Of a stretch of DNA of 64,000 bases, positions 1-11,501 are shown in pieces; the stretch's first letter is position 1; the number at the start of each line of letters is the position of its first letter. The translations under genes were made by a program, and so were the position numbers. Under the pieces are notes generated by a model that had not been told where the DNA came from, did not search any database, and saw only the letters and a program-made list of their open reading frames with translations. This DNA comes from Hymenopellis radicata (lineage: Eukaryota; Basidiomycota; Agaricomycetes; Agaricales; Physalacriaceae). The stretch is from positions 1 to 64,000 of the forward strand of contig JADNRX010000301.1 in the NCBI GenBank assembly GCA_015501595.1, given 5' to 3'.

Positions 1-322
1 CGGAGTTGTCATAATTAACATATTCCTGGGAGGTTGCGCAGTTGTAGACTCGATGCCAGTCGCTTCACCAAGCCGATCGGATCGTTAGCGAAGCGGGTGT
101 CCTCATCCCCTCAAAAAACCGGTGTCGAGCGGATGGTTCGAGACTAGCGCAGTTGATTGAAATTCTCATCGTACACAAGCCATGGCCACATGGTACATAC
201 CTGAGGCAGCCGCCAGAGACTCCTTAACTGTTGACGAATGTTACACACATCGCGTATACGACCTATAACATGTAAACAGTTGATATTCTCACAAGAGCGT
301 GAATCGTAAAAATTCCATGAAG
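1..322. other. No gene seen
   Basis: No open frame or recognisable repeat is visible downstream of the PEBP relic that starts at 323. The stretch may hold its 3' flank. Confidence 0.4.
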
Positions 323-945
323 TTACTTATTCAGTCCAACAATCATGTACGTCCCGCAATGGGATCACCGAGCCCAACCTCCTCGGCGAACGAAGAAATG
401 TTGAAACCCAAAATTGAAGTCGATGCGTTCACCAGGGTCTGGTCATTGAAGCCCTCCGGTTGGTTAAACACAAGAAGACGTATCTGCGCCATAGCCAATA
501 AGCCGGAAGAATACAGAGCCCACAGTTATAACACACCGATGAGGGTCTGAACCAGCCGGGGGGGCGGGTTGGACCCATTCGGACACAGCAGAAGTAGAGT
601 TTGCCAGAAAAGCGTCGTCCAGAGGCGTGAAGTTTCCGCCAAGGAAGTGACGCACCGATGCCAGAGACGTGTTCTGCGGCGAGGGTGCGTCAGGATCTAC
701 GGCCGCAACGACGAAAGGACCCTCGCCGAAGTGGCCACCACTGAGGAGAAAGTGGGAGTCGTGCCCGTCGCTGAAACATAATATTGGGTGAGTAGGAGTA
801 TACAGAATAACACGAAGGAGCTCACAGTTGATCGGGACCTGTTCGCCAATATCGAACCCAACGGGTGGGCCGCCTGCCTGGGGAAAGGATACCTCTACCG
901 AGATAAGAGGGATTGAAGTTGATGGTCAACGCCTCCGGGATCTAT
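323..945 (-). pseudogene. PEBP-family protein, decayed copy
   Basis: Reading the minus strand gives a phosphatidylethanolamine-binding-protein-like sequence in pieces: IPEALTINFNPSYL, then VDPDAPSPQ (the classic DPDxP ligand-site motif) followed by RHFLGGNF, and a C-terminal stretch with FNQPEGFNDQTLVN and EEVGLGDPIAG. The family binds phospholipid head groups or acts as kinase or protease inhibitors; fungal members are often secreted. No start or signal peptide is found upstream of about 945. At least three single-base frame breaks are needed to join the pieces: near the LGR/EVSFPQ junction, just after the intron near 490, and near the stop. A better kept relative lies at 36614-37384 on the same strand. 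I call it a 5'-truncated pseudogene, though sequencing indels are possible. Confidence 0.7.
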
Positions 946-2973
946 GTATCTTGTAAGGAAAAGCATATGACGATGATGAAGTAACTCGAAACATACATGA
1001 GACTGTTCGAACGCATGCTTGACTTTCCAAGCTCTCTATGACTAGAGGCACCGCGCGGAAGCGGGTCTGCCACCGCCAAAGTCATCAAGGACAAAAAAGC
1101 GCCGTTGAGTAATGCAGATACATGATCTTGGCGCGTTTGGTGTTAACGAGAGGAGCGATGGATGAGTACTCAAGGGAACATCCTTTCGCGCTTAAGTATT
1201 GCTAGTAGGCTGTCCTGACGAACGGTCACGGCGGTGCGTGCACATAACGATCCAAACGTTTTACGGAAGCGACGGTTTGTAAGAGTGGAAATTGCCAAGC
1301 ATGATCTGTCATAGGTGAACTTACTGTTACCCTGAAAACGCGAACTAGACTTCGTTGCGTCAGCAAGGACCTACGAAATGCTAATCAGTACAGTGCTTAG
1401 ACAGACAAAGACAAAGACAGCCTTACACATCGAGTATAAGCCTCCTAACGTCCGATGGTTATGTTACGAATAGCACTGAGGCCATTTCTAATCCAATTAG
1501 CCCGTACCAATGGAGGATGCGGTCGGCGCCGGTCGGCGTCCCACTCAATGTTGAGTCAATTTCTGTTGTCGGAACTGAGCGGAATCTAGACAGTCCTGTT
1601 CACAAGAATACATTCTGGCGTGTAATACCGACGTTGTCAGGTAGTCAAGTTGTCTGACGCTTGAACGGGCTCTGCGGCTAGCTCTACATAAGAAGCAACG
1701 TTAAGCTGGATAGCGCGACCCACCAGGATACGCAGCATGCACTTGATCATCACAGTAATCCACAAGCATCACCTCTCAGGATAATTGGTATGGGTGAATT
1801 TGGGTATGATTGTGGCCCAGTCCATCGACAGGTTATTACGGCTAGTTTGACAGCCAGTATGCTGGCTCCTTGAAAGATGGTGGATAGGACCAGTAACAAG
1901 AACCGTGCCCGCGTGGCTAAAGTGGCGTTGATTCTGGCTGACTATCAATAACGCCACACGCTCCTGTCTTCGAGAGAATCAAAGGAACAGTCCATACAGA
2001 CGGCCTCACTCCTGAGCTAATACGGTTGGGTGAATAAGTGGAAGTTGAGATCAAGGCTGTTTGAAACTCCGCCGATCGCGAACATTTCTTTACTGCACAC
2101 CACCACAACCAAAGCACAACGACTAGATTCTACGCATTTACTCAACGAATCCAATTCAAAACTGAAGTAATCCTAGCCTCGACTCCCCTATGACTTTGTT
2201 ACGCTGTGTTCACAATCTCGGCTATGCTTCCTGAATTGATGTCGCGCCTCACCTCAGTCCAGGTCGCTTCGCCCTTACCTTCTCACCCTTCGCATGGTCG
2301 GAGCCATTCGTATCATTTACGAGAGTAGGGACCGTTTCGTCAGTCTTTGGTCTTCTTATACTCATACAACCAATTAGAAAACGGATTCGACCTGATTCCC
2401 TGGCGTACGCAATGGACTCACCTTAGAATGTCCCGTGTTGGTGTACATGCTATTCATTCACTCTTCTATGCTACCCACGAGATCCCAGGATCAGAAGTTC
2501 ACTGAATGTTCTGTCGGGGGTTTGTCAAACCGTCAACTTACGCGACATGATGCAAATCATTCCGTCTGAGTAGGTCTGAACTCTGACTGACGTCCTGGAG
2601 GTCCCGTCATATCTCTTTAATCAATAATTAATATCTCGCCCATCTAAATTTGCGCTGAGGTGTCTAGCCACCTGAAGCTGGAGTTGTTATTCCGAGCGGC
2701 TTCCTGAAAGTCAATACCCGCGACAACATGTCCACATTTTCCCCTCTTTAGTGCGGTAGGCATCTATTCAGTATAGCGTCTTGATAGCCCTCCTTATGCC
2801 CTCATTCAATCAGGCGTTCGACTCGATATCGGCGTTATCACCGGAACGTTCTGTACATCAATTGTCGAGCCATGCCACACATCGGTGATTGCGCCTCAAG
2901 CTCAACATTTTCTCTGTAATGCCGACGTTTGCCTTAAAACTCCCCTTGCCAGGAGGACCTGTAGAACTCGAAG
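946..2973. other. Gene-free stretch
   Basis: Only short frames without recognisable sequence are present on either strand. I see no convincing terminal repeats or tandem arrays. It could be decayed transposon or intergenic DNA. Confidence 0.4.
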
Positions 2974-4505
2974 ATGAATTCTCTGTCCTTTCTCTTCGCG
3001 GCCATACTTTACGTTGCGACAGTCCTCGGACAACAGTACGCAGGAGAGACCATTCCAAACAGCCTTCCTTCGGCAGCTGGGGCTGAAAAGGCTTTCTTCA
3101 ACATCCTGGACAGCTCGGGGCATCGGACTACGCTCATCAACCATTTCTCGTTCCCCGGTGGCGCTCGTCAGAATAAAACAATGGTGAGTGTAGTCAGTCT
3201 CCCGGATCACGAAGCTGATTATCTTCAGGTTCAACGAGCAGTCATCATCCTGCACGGAGCTAACCGCGATTCAAATGACTACTTTACCAACATTTACGAT
3301 GGTATGTCCGCTACATGTTACTATCTATCTGCAATGCTTATGCCCATTCATAGCCGTGAAAGCCGCTACTGCCGTTGACCCCACTGTCAACGAAAACACT
3401 GTTGCCATAATGGCGCCATGTTTCACCAACCAGGCCGATGCTGGTCGCGGTTATCCCACTCGCAATGGGGTGTCGGTATGGTATCCTCTCAACCGAAACT
3501 AGATTCGACATCTCATAGACCCACAGAACACATCTATACTCGCATGGCAAGGTACTTGTTGTTGCTTTCCATTTGAGTCCCATGTTAATCTTTTTCGGCA
3601 GGCACTGGCTGGTACGAAGGATACACGAACATTTATCCTGCGGCACAGAAAAGTGTCTCCTCCTTTGATGCTATGGATCAGATCTTGCAGTACTTTGACG
3701 ACATCCTGCAATATCCGAACATGAAGCAAATCGTCGTTGCAGGGCACAGTATGGGTGCTCAGATGGTGCTACGCTACGCGGCAGTTGGAAAAGTACTTTT
3801 ACTGAGGAGTACGCGAGTCTCATTTTCTGAGACGTCTTTCTAACGTCCGATTTAGCACCGGTTGTGTATTGGAGTGGCAATCCTAGTTCATTCGTATGGT
3901 ATGAGATACATAACCACTCGCTATAGATGGTCTCAAGCATTACAGGCTGAACAATAACCGGCCCGTGTCGACAGGCCAGGCAGCAGGCTGCACGACTGGC
4001 GATGAATGGAGCACAGGTGTCGGCAACTATACCGTCGATTATGAGGCAGCGTTTGTCCGCAGTTTAGGCGCAGCAGGCGTCAAAGCTCGATACGATGCGC
4101 GAAATATTGCCTACGGACGAGGGTTAAACGACCATGGCGACTACTCTGAAGGAAAATGTGGTCCATACACGGAAGGGTATGCTTGCTTCTCGACATATGA
4201 TGGACTGTTCTGAACATCGTACCAGAGCCGACCGCGGGGAACGCTTCTATAACTTCATGAGACAGTTTCCGCCGAACTCTGGAGACACCGTTGATTACTA
4301 CGCTGGCGTTGGACATGATGCAGAGAGGATGACAGCGCAACCGCCGGGTCTTTATCGATTGTTGTAAGCTTGCTGCTTGCTTCTAGTATCCTGCTAGAAT
4401 GATATTGACACGTCTTTTAGTTTTGACAACTTCAACGGAAACCGGTCTCACCATGCGGATTTTGGAGCGCGGCAGGTTCCTGGTGACGATCCGTTCCCTG
4501 CGTAG
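2974..4505 (+). CDS. Secreted alpha/beta-hydrolase-fold protein
   Basis: The first exon starts with a clear signal peptide (MNSLSFLFAAILYVATVLG). Later exons carry the oxyanion-region motif VIILHGANRDS, the nucleophile elbow GHSMGA (catalytic Ser) and, near the end, GVGHDAERM, a good candidate for the catalytic His. This is the serine-hydrolase order of the alpha/beta-hydrolase superfamily; the substrate cannot be told, esterase- or lipase-like activity outside the cell is an inference. I infer about six to eight exons with introns such as gtatgt...catag at 3301-3351 and gtatgc...accag at 4177-4226. The frame stays open through all exons to a TAG at 4503-4505, with a His- and Gly-rich tail. 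It has no visible lesion, unlike many neighbours. Confidence 0.8.
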
Positions 4506-5887
4506 TTCGGATTTACGGTGCATCTTTTGGTCTGTTTGTGTTCATCGGAGAATATACTGGTCTTCAGCAAACAGTGTTATCGAGTCGGGACTTCGATCAA
4601 AAGGGTGAGATTGTGCCTATCCCGATGTTATTAGCGTATCGCTGCCTACTGTCCGGATAGATTGGGGGTCCACGTAGACTTCCCAGTCGAGAGTAAGCGT
4701 AAGAAAGAATATGGCTTCTAAATAAAGGAATATATCATAGCTAGGTGAGCGCTCGGATTCATGTACTTATGAATCATTGTATATCAAGCGACCTGATATG
4801 CAATTTTGTGATCAGTACAGTCGCCAACATGAACAACGTGAACTAGGTTCGGATCAAGCCCCTTCTCACTCGGACCGGATGTTTGGTTGCGTTTGACGTG
4901 TTTGGTGTGTTTGGTCGGTCCTTCGTGAGCTAGGACCGAGGTAACGAGGTCCCGTCCAACAGCTTCCATAAGCGGGCTTGTTCCGAACCTAAACGTGAAC
5001 AATCGCTTTACAATCGCTTTACCACATTGTTTGACTCCGGATGGCTTAGCAAATAACTTGCACTGCCACATCTACTGTCAGTCTTGACTCTTGACCATCA
5101 TGTCCGTCCTCGTTCTTCTCATATCAGCACCATGGACGACTGCGATACTGCCTCGGAGACCGGATGATATGTCTTCAGGGTTATCGCCTATCCTGTAGTC
5201 AAATTTCCGGTGCACTACCTGACTAACGAGATGAATTAACTTGCAGTGAGTCCATATCGTGTTCGCTCGCGCCTTGACTCTCAGCAGCCTAGACATCAGA
5301 CGTACTTATTTCCTGGTACACCGTTTTTACATCACGCACGGGGGACTTGAAATCGTTCAGGCCTAATTCTCTCCCTGCCTAATCGTATCTACCGCTGAAC
5401 GATGAAGTCCCATCGCGAGGGCTATGGCAGTCTTAGGCGCATCTACTTTCTGCAGACATTACGACTACGTTCAGGCATCTGGTAGTCTGCAACGTTTTGC
5501 GGACGGTCGACTATTCCGCAAGGTGGTCGGTCGACATGGCCTTTGGCCCGCCCGTAGAAGCGGCCTACATCAACTACGCGTTACCTCATTTGCAGTCTGT
5601 GACTTGCTCACTTCGCTTTCGAGAACTCTTCTTCGATCTCAGAGCTTCGTATGTGTCAGTTTTTTCAAGGTATCTCTCATTTCTGCTTTGCCTGACAAAA
5701 TCCTAATTATGAGCTACATCTTTACAGGTGCCAATATGTACAATGTCAGATCACAGCCACTCGAATTTCACGACTCCGTCGGAAGCCGCCGTTTTGCTCA
5801 TCGACAGCGGCGTGTCCTCTACGTGGTCGTCTTCATCGTCGTTTACATCGCCTCATCGCGGACAAATATCGATTTGATCGCCTCGCT
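4506..5887. other. Mostly non-coding, possible short remnants
   Basis: Short frames (for example minus 4784-5071 and plus 5497-5706) show no family signature that I recognise. They may be remnants; I do not call genes here. Confidence 0.35.
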
Positions 5888-6691
5888 TTACACAATCTCC
5901 AATCTCCAGCAATCCTCATCGCACGACTCCTTCGACATACCCATAAGCCGTCGTGGAACGTGGACGCCTTGTGTCGCGTGCAATTCTTCCCAGACGCGCT
6001 GCACGATGTCTCCGACCGTAACGTATGCGCGTCCCAGTGAAGGAAACACTACGATGGGGCGTGTCATTAATGTGGCGATTATTGGCATCGACGGGAGAGG
6101 CGGATTAGTGGCAACGTTGTTCCACGCCCATAATAATGGCGACGCCGCTGCCATCCGGAGAACTTCTGTCCATGGGATAGCGAGGTCTATGTGGATTGGC
6201 GGGTGTTGGAGCAATGGGTGAAGAATCATAGCTTCCTCTTGCGAAGAGATCTGGGATGGAAGCGGGATGCATTGCCTGCGTGGAGGCGGTGGTGGCCTTG
6301 TAGGATACGACCCTACGTGTCTGACAGCGATGGACTCGAGGGCGCGGTCAATGTCGGCAATGCCAATCAGCATAATACTCGCTGTCTTCGCATCCTGGCC
6401 GAGCCTGTTTGTCGCTGACATTGAATGCGACGTGGTCTCTGAAAGCGGCGCGCCAATATTCTTCGCCGGACTCCCTGCCATCGTCCTCAAGGTGGCGGTT
6501 GTATGCATCCTATGCGCCGTCAGTACAATGCATCGCGTGAGGTTCTCCATGGACCTCACATGGTACTCCTGCTCATGGCTGTGATGTATGTCGCTGGTTA
6601 TTGAGCGGAGCAGGTGGTGGTGGTCGAAGGGAAGGAACGAATGAGCCTTGGAAAGCGATATCTGGGTATATATACGAGGATGGACAAACAC
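5888..6691 (-). CDS. DUF6699-like protein
   Basis: The C-terminal half reads as a DUF6699-type domain, a basidiomycete family of unknown function: ILHPLLQHPPIHIDLAIPW, then a Pro-rich ATNPPLPSMPIIATLMTRP, then AYVTVGDIVQRVWEEL, and a final CDEDCWRLEIV matching the family's short Trp-containing end. Such proteins are usually about 150-250 residues. The frame is open for 267 codons, but the domain alone begins near the Met at 6229; another Met is at about 6550, so the start is uncertain. No signal peptide or membrane segment is evident in the domain. It stands alone, with no obvious operon-like partner. Confidence 0.6.
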   Translation of the reverse strand: MFVHPRIYTQISLSKAHSFLPFDHHHLLRSITSDIHHSHEQEYHVRSMENLTRCIVLTAHRMHTTATLRTMAGSPAKNIGAPLSETTSHSMSATNRLGQDAKTASIMLIGIADIDRALESIAVRHVGSYPTRPPPPPRRQCIPLPSQISSQEEAMILHPLLQHPPIHIDLAIPWTEVLRMAAASPLLWAWNNVATNPPLPSMPIIATLMTRPIVVFPSLGRAYVTVGDIVQRVWEELHATQGVHVPRRLMGMSKESCDEDCWRLEIV

Positions 6692-7264
6692 CTAACCCTA
6701 GGATGATGGTAAGCTTGGCTACTTGTTCTTGTTTGTCGATGTGACAGATGCTTATGCTTTGCTTAGCCTATTCTAATATCTGGGGCACTGGACAAAGGCG
6801 CTTGTTGTTCTGCTTCAGAGATGCCGGAGCTACTCTCGGTCGTATAAGGCTCAGCGCTGCTCTTGGACGTGGTCTTGTTCTGCGTATTCCGTCATCTTCA
6901 TTCATAATGATAATGACACGAACCCTAACCTTAGGTTAGTGGTATGCCCGCGCCTTGTGAATTGGACGTGTTACAGATGCGTGTATTCTTATATCAGCGA
7001 TCGCAGAGCCCGACTGGTTGAAATGATTTGGACCTCGTCATGGCCTGGTGATCATGTCCATCGGGTTTCTAATGAAGGTCACCAAGAGTCCTTCTGGGGA
7101 TGAAAAGAGAACACCGAGGTGTCTGAGCAAGTCCTGCGTCGAGACTTGGCTCAATCGAAGCATCTTCACTTGTAAGTGTGGGATGCAGTAGAACATGGGG
7201 CAAGACTGAGCCTGTCAAGGTGGATCCAGGGCATGCGCTTCATTGCTATCAGACCGCTTTTTTC
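6692..7264. other. Intergenic, telomere-like motif
   Basis: No gene is visible. Two short telomere-like stretches occur (cctaaccctagg near 6692-6703 and aaccctaaccttaggtt near 6921-6937). They are single units, not an array. Confidence 0.4.
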
Positions 7265-7654
7265 CTATCTAGAAGACATCAATGCCTTTTCTTCGACCAA
7301 GGCAACAGCGACCCTATGAGCCCATGCCAGTCCTGCAGCATTCTTGGGATCTACTTCAAGAACGCAACAAGGCTCCTGCAATACTACCGCTCGAGGGATT
7401 TCGGAGGCGCTCAATCCAAAGCCATAAAAGTCTCCTGGAAAGAGAGTTCGAGACAAGGCTTGAGAGCGCTGTCGGTAACTACTCGTCGCCTCATCGGCAG
7501 GTGTAGCTCGCACTTTCCGCTGGGCCCACTGTACCACATCGCGAGGAGTTTTTGAGATAAACGACACAAGAGAGTGGCGTTGTACCGGAGGCGTTGAAAG
7601 CTCCTGGCCATTGACGTCTTCCCCGGATGTTGACAGTGCCAATTTACCTTGCAC
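7265..7654 (-). CDS. Unrecognised open frame
   Basis: A 129-codon frame lies on the minus strand, downstream of the SulP fragment and in the same orientation. It contains KTPRDVVQWAQRKV and DFYGFGLSASEIPRAVV, which look like real protein rather than a shadow frame, but I recognise no family. It could be an exon of a larger gene or a remnant brought next to the broken transporter. No start context or splice sites allow a fuller model. Confidence 0.3.
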   Translation of the reverse strand: MQGKLALSTSGEDVNGQELSTPPVQRHSLVSFISKTPRDVVQWAQRKVRATPADEATSSYRQRSQALSRTLFPGDFYGFGLSASEIPRAVVLQEPCCVLEVDPKNAAGLAWAHRVAVALVEEKALMSSR

Positions 7655-7699
7655 TATAAATTTTACAGACGGGGCTGAAGAATCTGTTAGTCAGTAGAC

Positions 7700-8240
7700 T
7701 GAGAACATATACAATGCTCTCACTCTGAAGATCTTCAGAGCATACGCGGCCATAACAGTTGGAAGCACTGCTGGATGGCCTTGACCAAGGCGGTTCTGTA
7801 TTGTAGTTGCGATGCCACGAAGGAAGGGAAGAATTTCAATCAACATTGACCCCAATGCCCCGGGAAACAGCGAACCCCCGAGTGTCATGACGAGTTGCGA
7901 AGTAAGCGTGCTGAGCTCGGAAATCAGTCGTAGGCAGGGGAACATGTCTTTCGCTCACCTCATGAGGTACATCGACATGGCTTGTATCTGTAAATCTGAA
8001 AAGCTATCATGGCTCCCTTCCGGGGTAGGAAAGACGAGGAGTCCCGTTGACACTGAGAATTACTGTCAAGGACCAGTCATATTTTGAGGTTCAGCGCGTA
8101 CTAGTGTCCAGTGTGTTGAGGAGAATACCCAGGAGAACGGATGGTAGGGCGCGATAAAGACGTGATGGGGCGTACGCGAGGCTTTTCCTGGCGCGAGTCC
8201 AGAGGACTGACATGATGGCAGTCGAGGTCGAAGTTCTCTG
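7700..8240 (-). pseudogene. SulP-type transporter, truncated (Vsb1/YGR125W-like)
   Basis: Spliced minus-strand exons give LPSVLLGILLNTLDT, then STGLLVFP, DLQIQAMSMYLM, STLTSQLVMTLGGS, MLIEILPFLRGIA and PTVMAAYAL. This run of hydrophobic segments is the N-terminal membrane part of SulP/STAS transporters, closest in my memory to the fungal vacuolar Vsb1/YGR125W group. Two introns splice cleanly (for example gtgagc...ctcag around 7918-7968), so the fragment was once a working gene. After AAYAL the homology stops, and no further transmembrane segments or STAS domain follow toward 7265, so the 3' part is missing. The N-terminal cytosolic part is also not seen; the edge of the inverted duplication lies about 270 bases upstream. 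Confidence 0.6.
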
Positions 8241-8511
8241 TCGAGTACTAAATTCAGATTGACCGGCGAAAGGTATATCGCTCCCGGGTCGGCCGCTCCC
8301 CCATCTTTGTTGAATCTCGTTTTAGCCAAGTTTTAGCGGCACTTTGCAAAGCCCGAGTGTCCGCCTAGATGTCCGCTACTCCTTGGTCGAGAATAACTGA
8401 CACTATTATAGTTACACCCTCCAACTTGTGACCAGAGACCCGCAGCACCGTCCCACACTGGGTCGAGTTAATCGCCAAAGGGACTCGTCGGGGTTGAAGT
8501 CCACCGTGACC

Positions 8512-8826
8512 ATGTCATCGGCTTCGGCTCAGCCTACTGGTCCTGGTGCTGCCCCAAGCGCGCTCAACGCAGCTCCTCAGGCAACCTCGTCTGGAGAGCT
8601 TATCCTAACCGTCGCCGCTCTAAGTGTACAGGAGTATGCAGATTTACCCTCAACCATCACGAACGCTGCCCATGTACAAACCGCCTTGACAACAATCCCT
8701 CCGCCTAATCCTTATCCCATCCCGCTACTCAGAAGTCGTGCCAAACCAAATGTTGGCTTAAGTACTGCGAAACTGCGGGATGCAGAGGTAGTGATAAAGA
8801 CATGCTTGGCGCAGATATCTATGTAG
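8512..8826 (+). CDS. Small unknown protein, left copy
   Basis: A 104-codon frame starts MSSASAQPTG and is rich in Ala, Ser, Thr and Pro in its first half, with a more ordered tail (GLSTAKLRDAEVVIKTCLAQ). I recognise no family and see no signal peptide. It is convergent with the MFS gene, whose stop lies 84 bases away. Homology with the other arm begins exactly at its ATG, so upstream regulatory DNA differs between the copies. The right copy (54924-55233) has lost five bases mid-gene and is out of frame, so this is the more complete one. Confidence 0.45.
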   Translation: MSSASAQPTGPGAAPSALNAAPQATSSGELILTVAALSVQEYADLPSTITNAAHVQTALTTIPPPNPYPIPLLRSRAKPNVGLSTAKLRDAEVVIKTCLAQISM

Positions 8827-8909
8827 TATGGATAATAAAGTTCGAGATTATTCTGTCAAGTATTCGAAACACGGAAACTCTATGCGGTCTTATGCCGAAA
8901 ATCATTATA

Positions 8910-11200
8910 TCATGACTTATTCTCGCTGGCTTCAGCTTTCGTACGCCATTCCTCACCTTTCTTCATGGTTAGCAGAATCGCAGCACTCCCGAACAACAAT
9001 GCGATGGCGAAGATGGTGTACATCCAGCCTGAACAATACTTGAGACACGTCCAGGAAGATGGAGCTCGACACGTACCATCACCAAGCCCATCCTGATTAG
9101 TACTCGTTGTAAACTGAACAGGACAGATGGAATGATGAAGCATACCTGGATCGGAACGGCAATCTCCGTCCCCAGAAAAGCCGCCACTCCACGGAAAAAG
9201 CTGTTAAGGGCAACAGCAGTAGAAGAGCGACCTACGTTTGCGTCGACAATGTATGCCAGCGTGCTCGAGTAGACGGAGCTAGAATGGGGACGTTAGGCTT
9301 ATTGAGACAGAAACAGTTGAGGGCGTACATGACAAAGAAACCAGAGAGAAACAACATAACGCAGATAGCGGAAACGTGAACGTGCTGTTGGCATACCCAA
9401 CCCAAGCCTACCACGGAAATTGGGAAGAGCCAGATGGCGTACTTCGTACTCTGTAGGCGCATCTGCAAACACCTTTAGCCACTTCACGCGTGATGCATGG
9501 CATGGATGCGGACCTCAGCGTAAGTCTTGCCGCCATTCTTCTCTGTTAGTCTCGACAGTTGTATATCCGACCAACGACCGCCTAAATAGCTCCCCGCCAC
9601 ATTTCCTTGTGAAACAAGAAACATAAATCAGCACACAAGAGGGGAACGACACGGAAAAGAAACAGTCTGCAGACCCAATCCAAAAGAAAGAAGAACCAGC
9701 CCGATTTTGAGTGGGTTGTATCCATACGCGGAACCGAGAGTGCGAGAGGTAGTGTAGACCACGGTGAAACAGTAGGAAAATATAAGACCTTGAGGATGTG
9801 TGTCAGCGAAAGCGGTATGTTGAGTAACCTGAATCCTACCAGACGCGAACAGCATGAGGGCGTTATTCCATCGTCGAAGAACAAGCCAGAGCGGCTTGAT
9901 CGGATTCACGTCTCTCATGGATATCTTGAGAGTAGGGTCCTTCACCAAGGCGCCAACCTCCGCCATCGGTTCCGCCTTCTCAACATCCCGAGAAGAGTTA
10001 GTTGTCCTTGCCTCACGATCGCCAGCCTCTCGCTCCTTCTCCTTGAGAGATTCAGGTCTTGATTGCGCAGCCTGCTCCTCCTCCTTGAGCTTCTTCGCAG
10101 CCTGTTCCTTCAAACGCCGTTTGATAAGCGCCTGATACGTTGCGCTGCGTTCTTTGCGAAACGTGTCTTTGTATAAGAGTAAGAATCCGAGGAAAACGAC
10201 GCCTGCTAGGATTGACAGAAACCAGAAAACAGCGCGCCAATTGAATGCAGTAGTGAGCCCCCCTCCGATAATAGGGCCTAGTGATGGGCCCAGCAGGGGA
10301 GAGATGTAGTATATGCCCATCTGATCTGCACGTAAGCCTCTGTCACATTTAAGAACACAATCACCTACCTTTGTTCCTCTTTCTGTTGGGTCAAATATAT
10401 CTGCGAGGGTAGCAGCCCAATGGACATTACCGCGCTTGAACTGGAAGAGATCGATGAGAAAGAGAGCAAACAACACGATACGGATTGGCGCACCCCGCAG
10501 CTTGGAGTATCCGCATCCCGATGACCCTGTAAGAAGCTGTTAGAACCATACCACGGGCGCTCTATCGAGTTCTGCTACGTACAATCCTATCGACTTGCTA
10601 GTCGCAACTACGACGGATCCAGCGAAGAATATTGCCACGGACACGAGGTACACGAACTGCGTTGATCGTTTAGTCGGTTAGACAACGATCGAATAGAGTC
10701 CTCATACGCGTCTGCCCTTGACTTCGCTGATAGCACTCCATAGTAACGGCGCGCTGCCTTGCATCAATATGAACAACGACACGCTCAAGCTAATTTGGGA
10801 ACTGGTAGCAGGTAAATCTTCTTCCATGTCCTCGATGGCGGCTGTGCCTATTGAGTCGGGCCATAATTACAGCACAACGAATAATCGCACGATTTTGTAT
10901 ATTTGCAGCGAAACCAGCAATCATAGATCCAGAGGCTATCAAGGTAAGCACGAAGTTCTACAATGAAAGATTAAGAACATGAAGCACGCGTGCATCAAGC
11001 GTACACACCTTTCGAGCGGGGGACCACATTCGAGGATCGTTTTCAACGGGCATGTGTTCTATGTCCAGAGCTGGTTCGTCTATTGTATCGACCATCGACG
11101 CTGCCGTGTCCACCTCGGCGTCAGGAGGTCCAGTACTTCGCGGGAGATGTGTCGCGGAGGCGGTCATAGTTGCTGGGGTAGCCGTGCCAGGAGTGGCCAT
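8910..11200 (-). CDS. MFS drug:H+ antiporter-type transporter, left copy
   Basis: Major facilitator superfamily transporter of the fungal DHA1 (12-TM drug/proton antiporter) kind, expected in the plasma membrane. A hydrophilic N-terminus (MATPGTATPA...) is followed by TM1, a loop ending SEVKGRR (the family's G-x-x-x-D/E-R/K-x-G/R-R/K loop region), ATLADIFDPTERGT, then LLGPSLGPIIGGGLTTAFNW (motif C like), a long charged central loop with KEEEQAAQSRPESLKEKERE, and the second half ending AIALLFGSAAILL. I infer about ten exons and about 600 residues. One base is missing near 10423 relative to the right copy (attgggctgct against attggagctgct), which breaks the frame after the ...QAAG exon. Elsewhere this copy is cleaner than the right one. 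Confidence 0.72.
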
Positions 11201-11501
11201 GTTAAAAAGTCGTCCAGACAGTCGTCAAAGGCAACGGAAAAGCGAGGATACCACGGGCCTTATGAGCTCTTAAATATACGAGCATTCACCGTCCGAGGAA
11301 GACCGAGATACGATTTGCCGCCGACAGATCCGAAAAAATGGTCGGTCGACGGCCTTATAATACCACTTGGTGCGCCACGTGGTACCGCTTAAAAACTTCA
11401 GGCAGACCGGTAGACACAGCCGATAGGCTCGCTGAACCAATCCCTGCACATGTATTATCGTTGCGCCGTACAGTACAGGACGCAGAACGTACATTGAGAA
11501 C

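Noticed and set aside
5424..6221. 265-codon plus-strand protein
   Set aside because: Its second half is the antisense of the DUF6699-like exon and the first half has no recognisable sequence.
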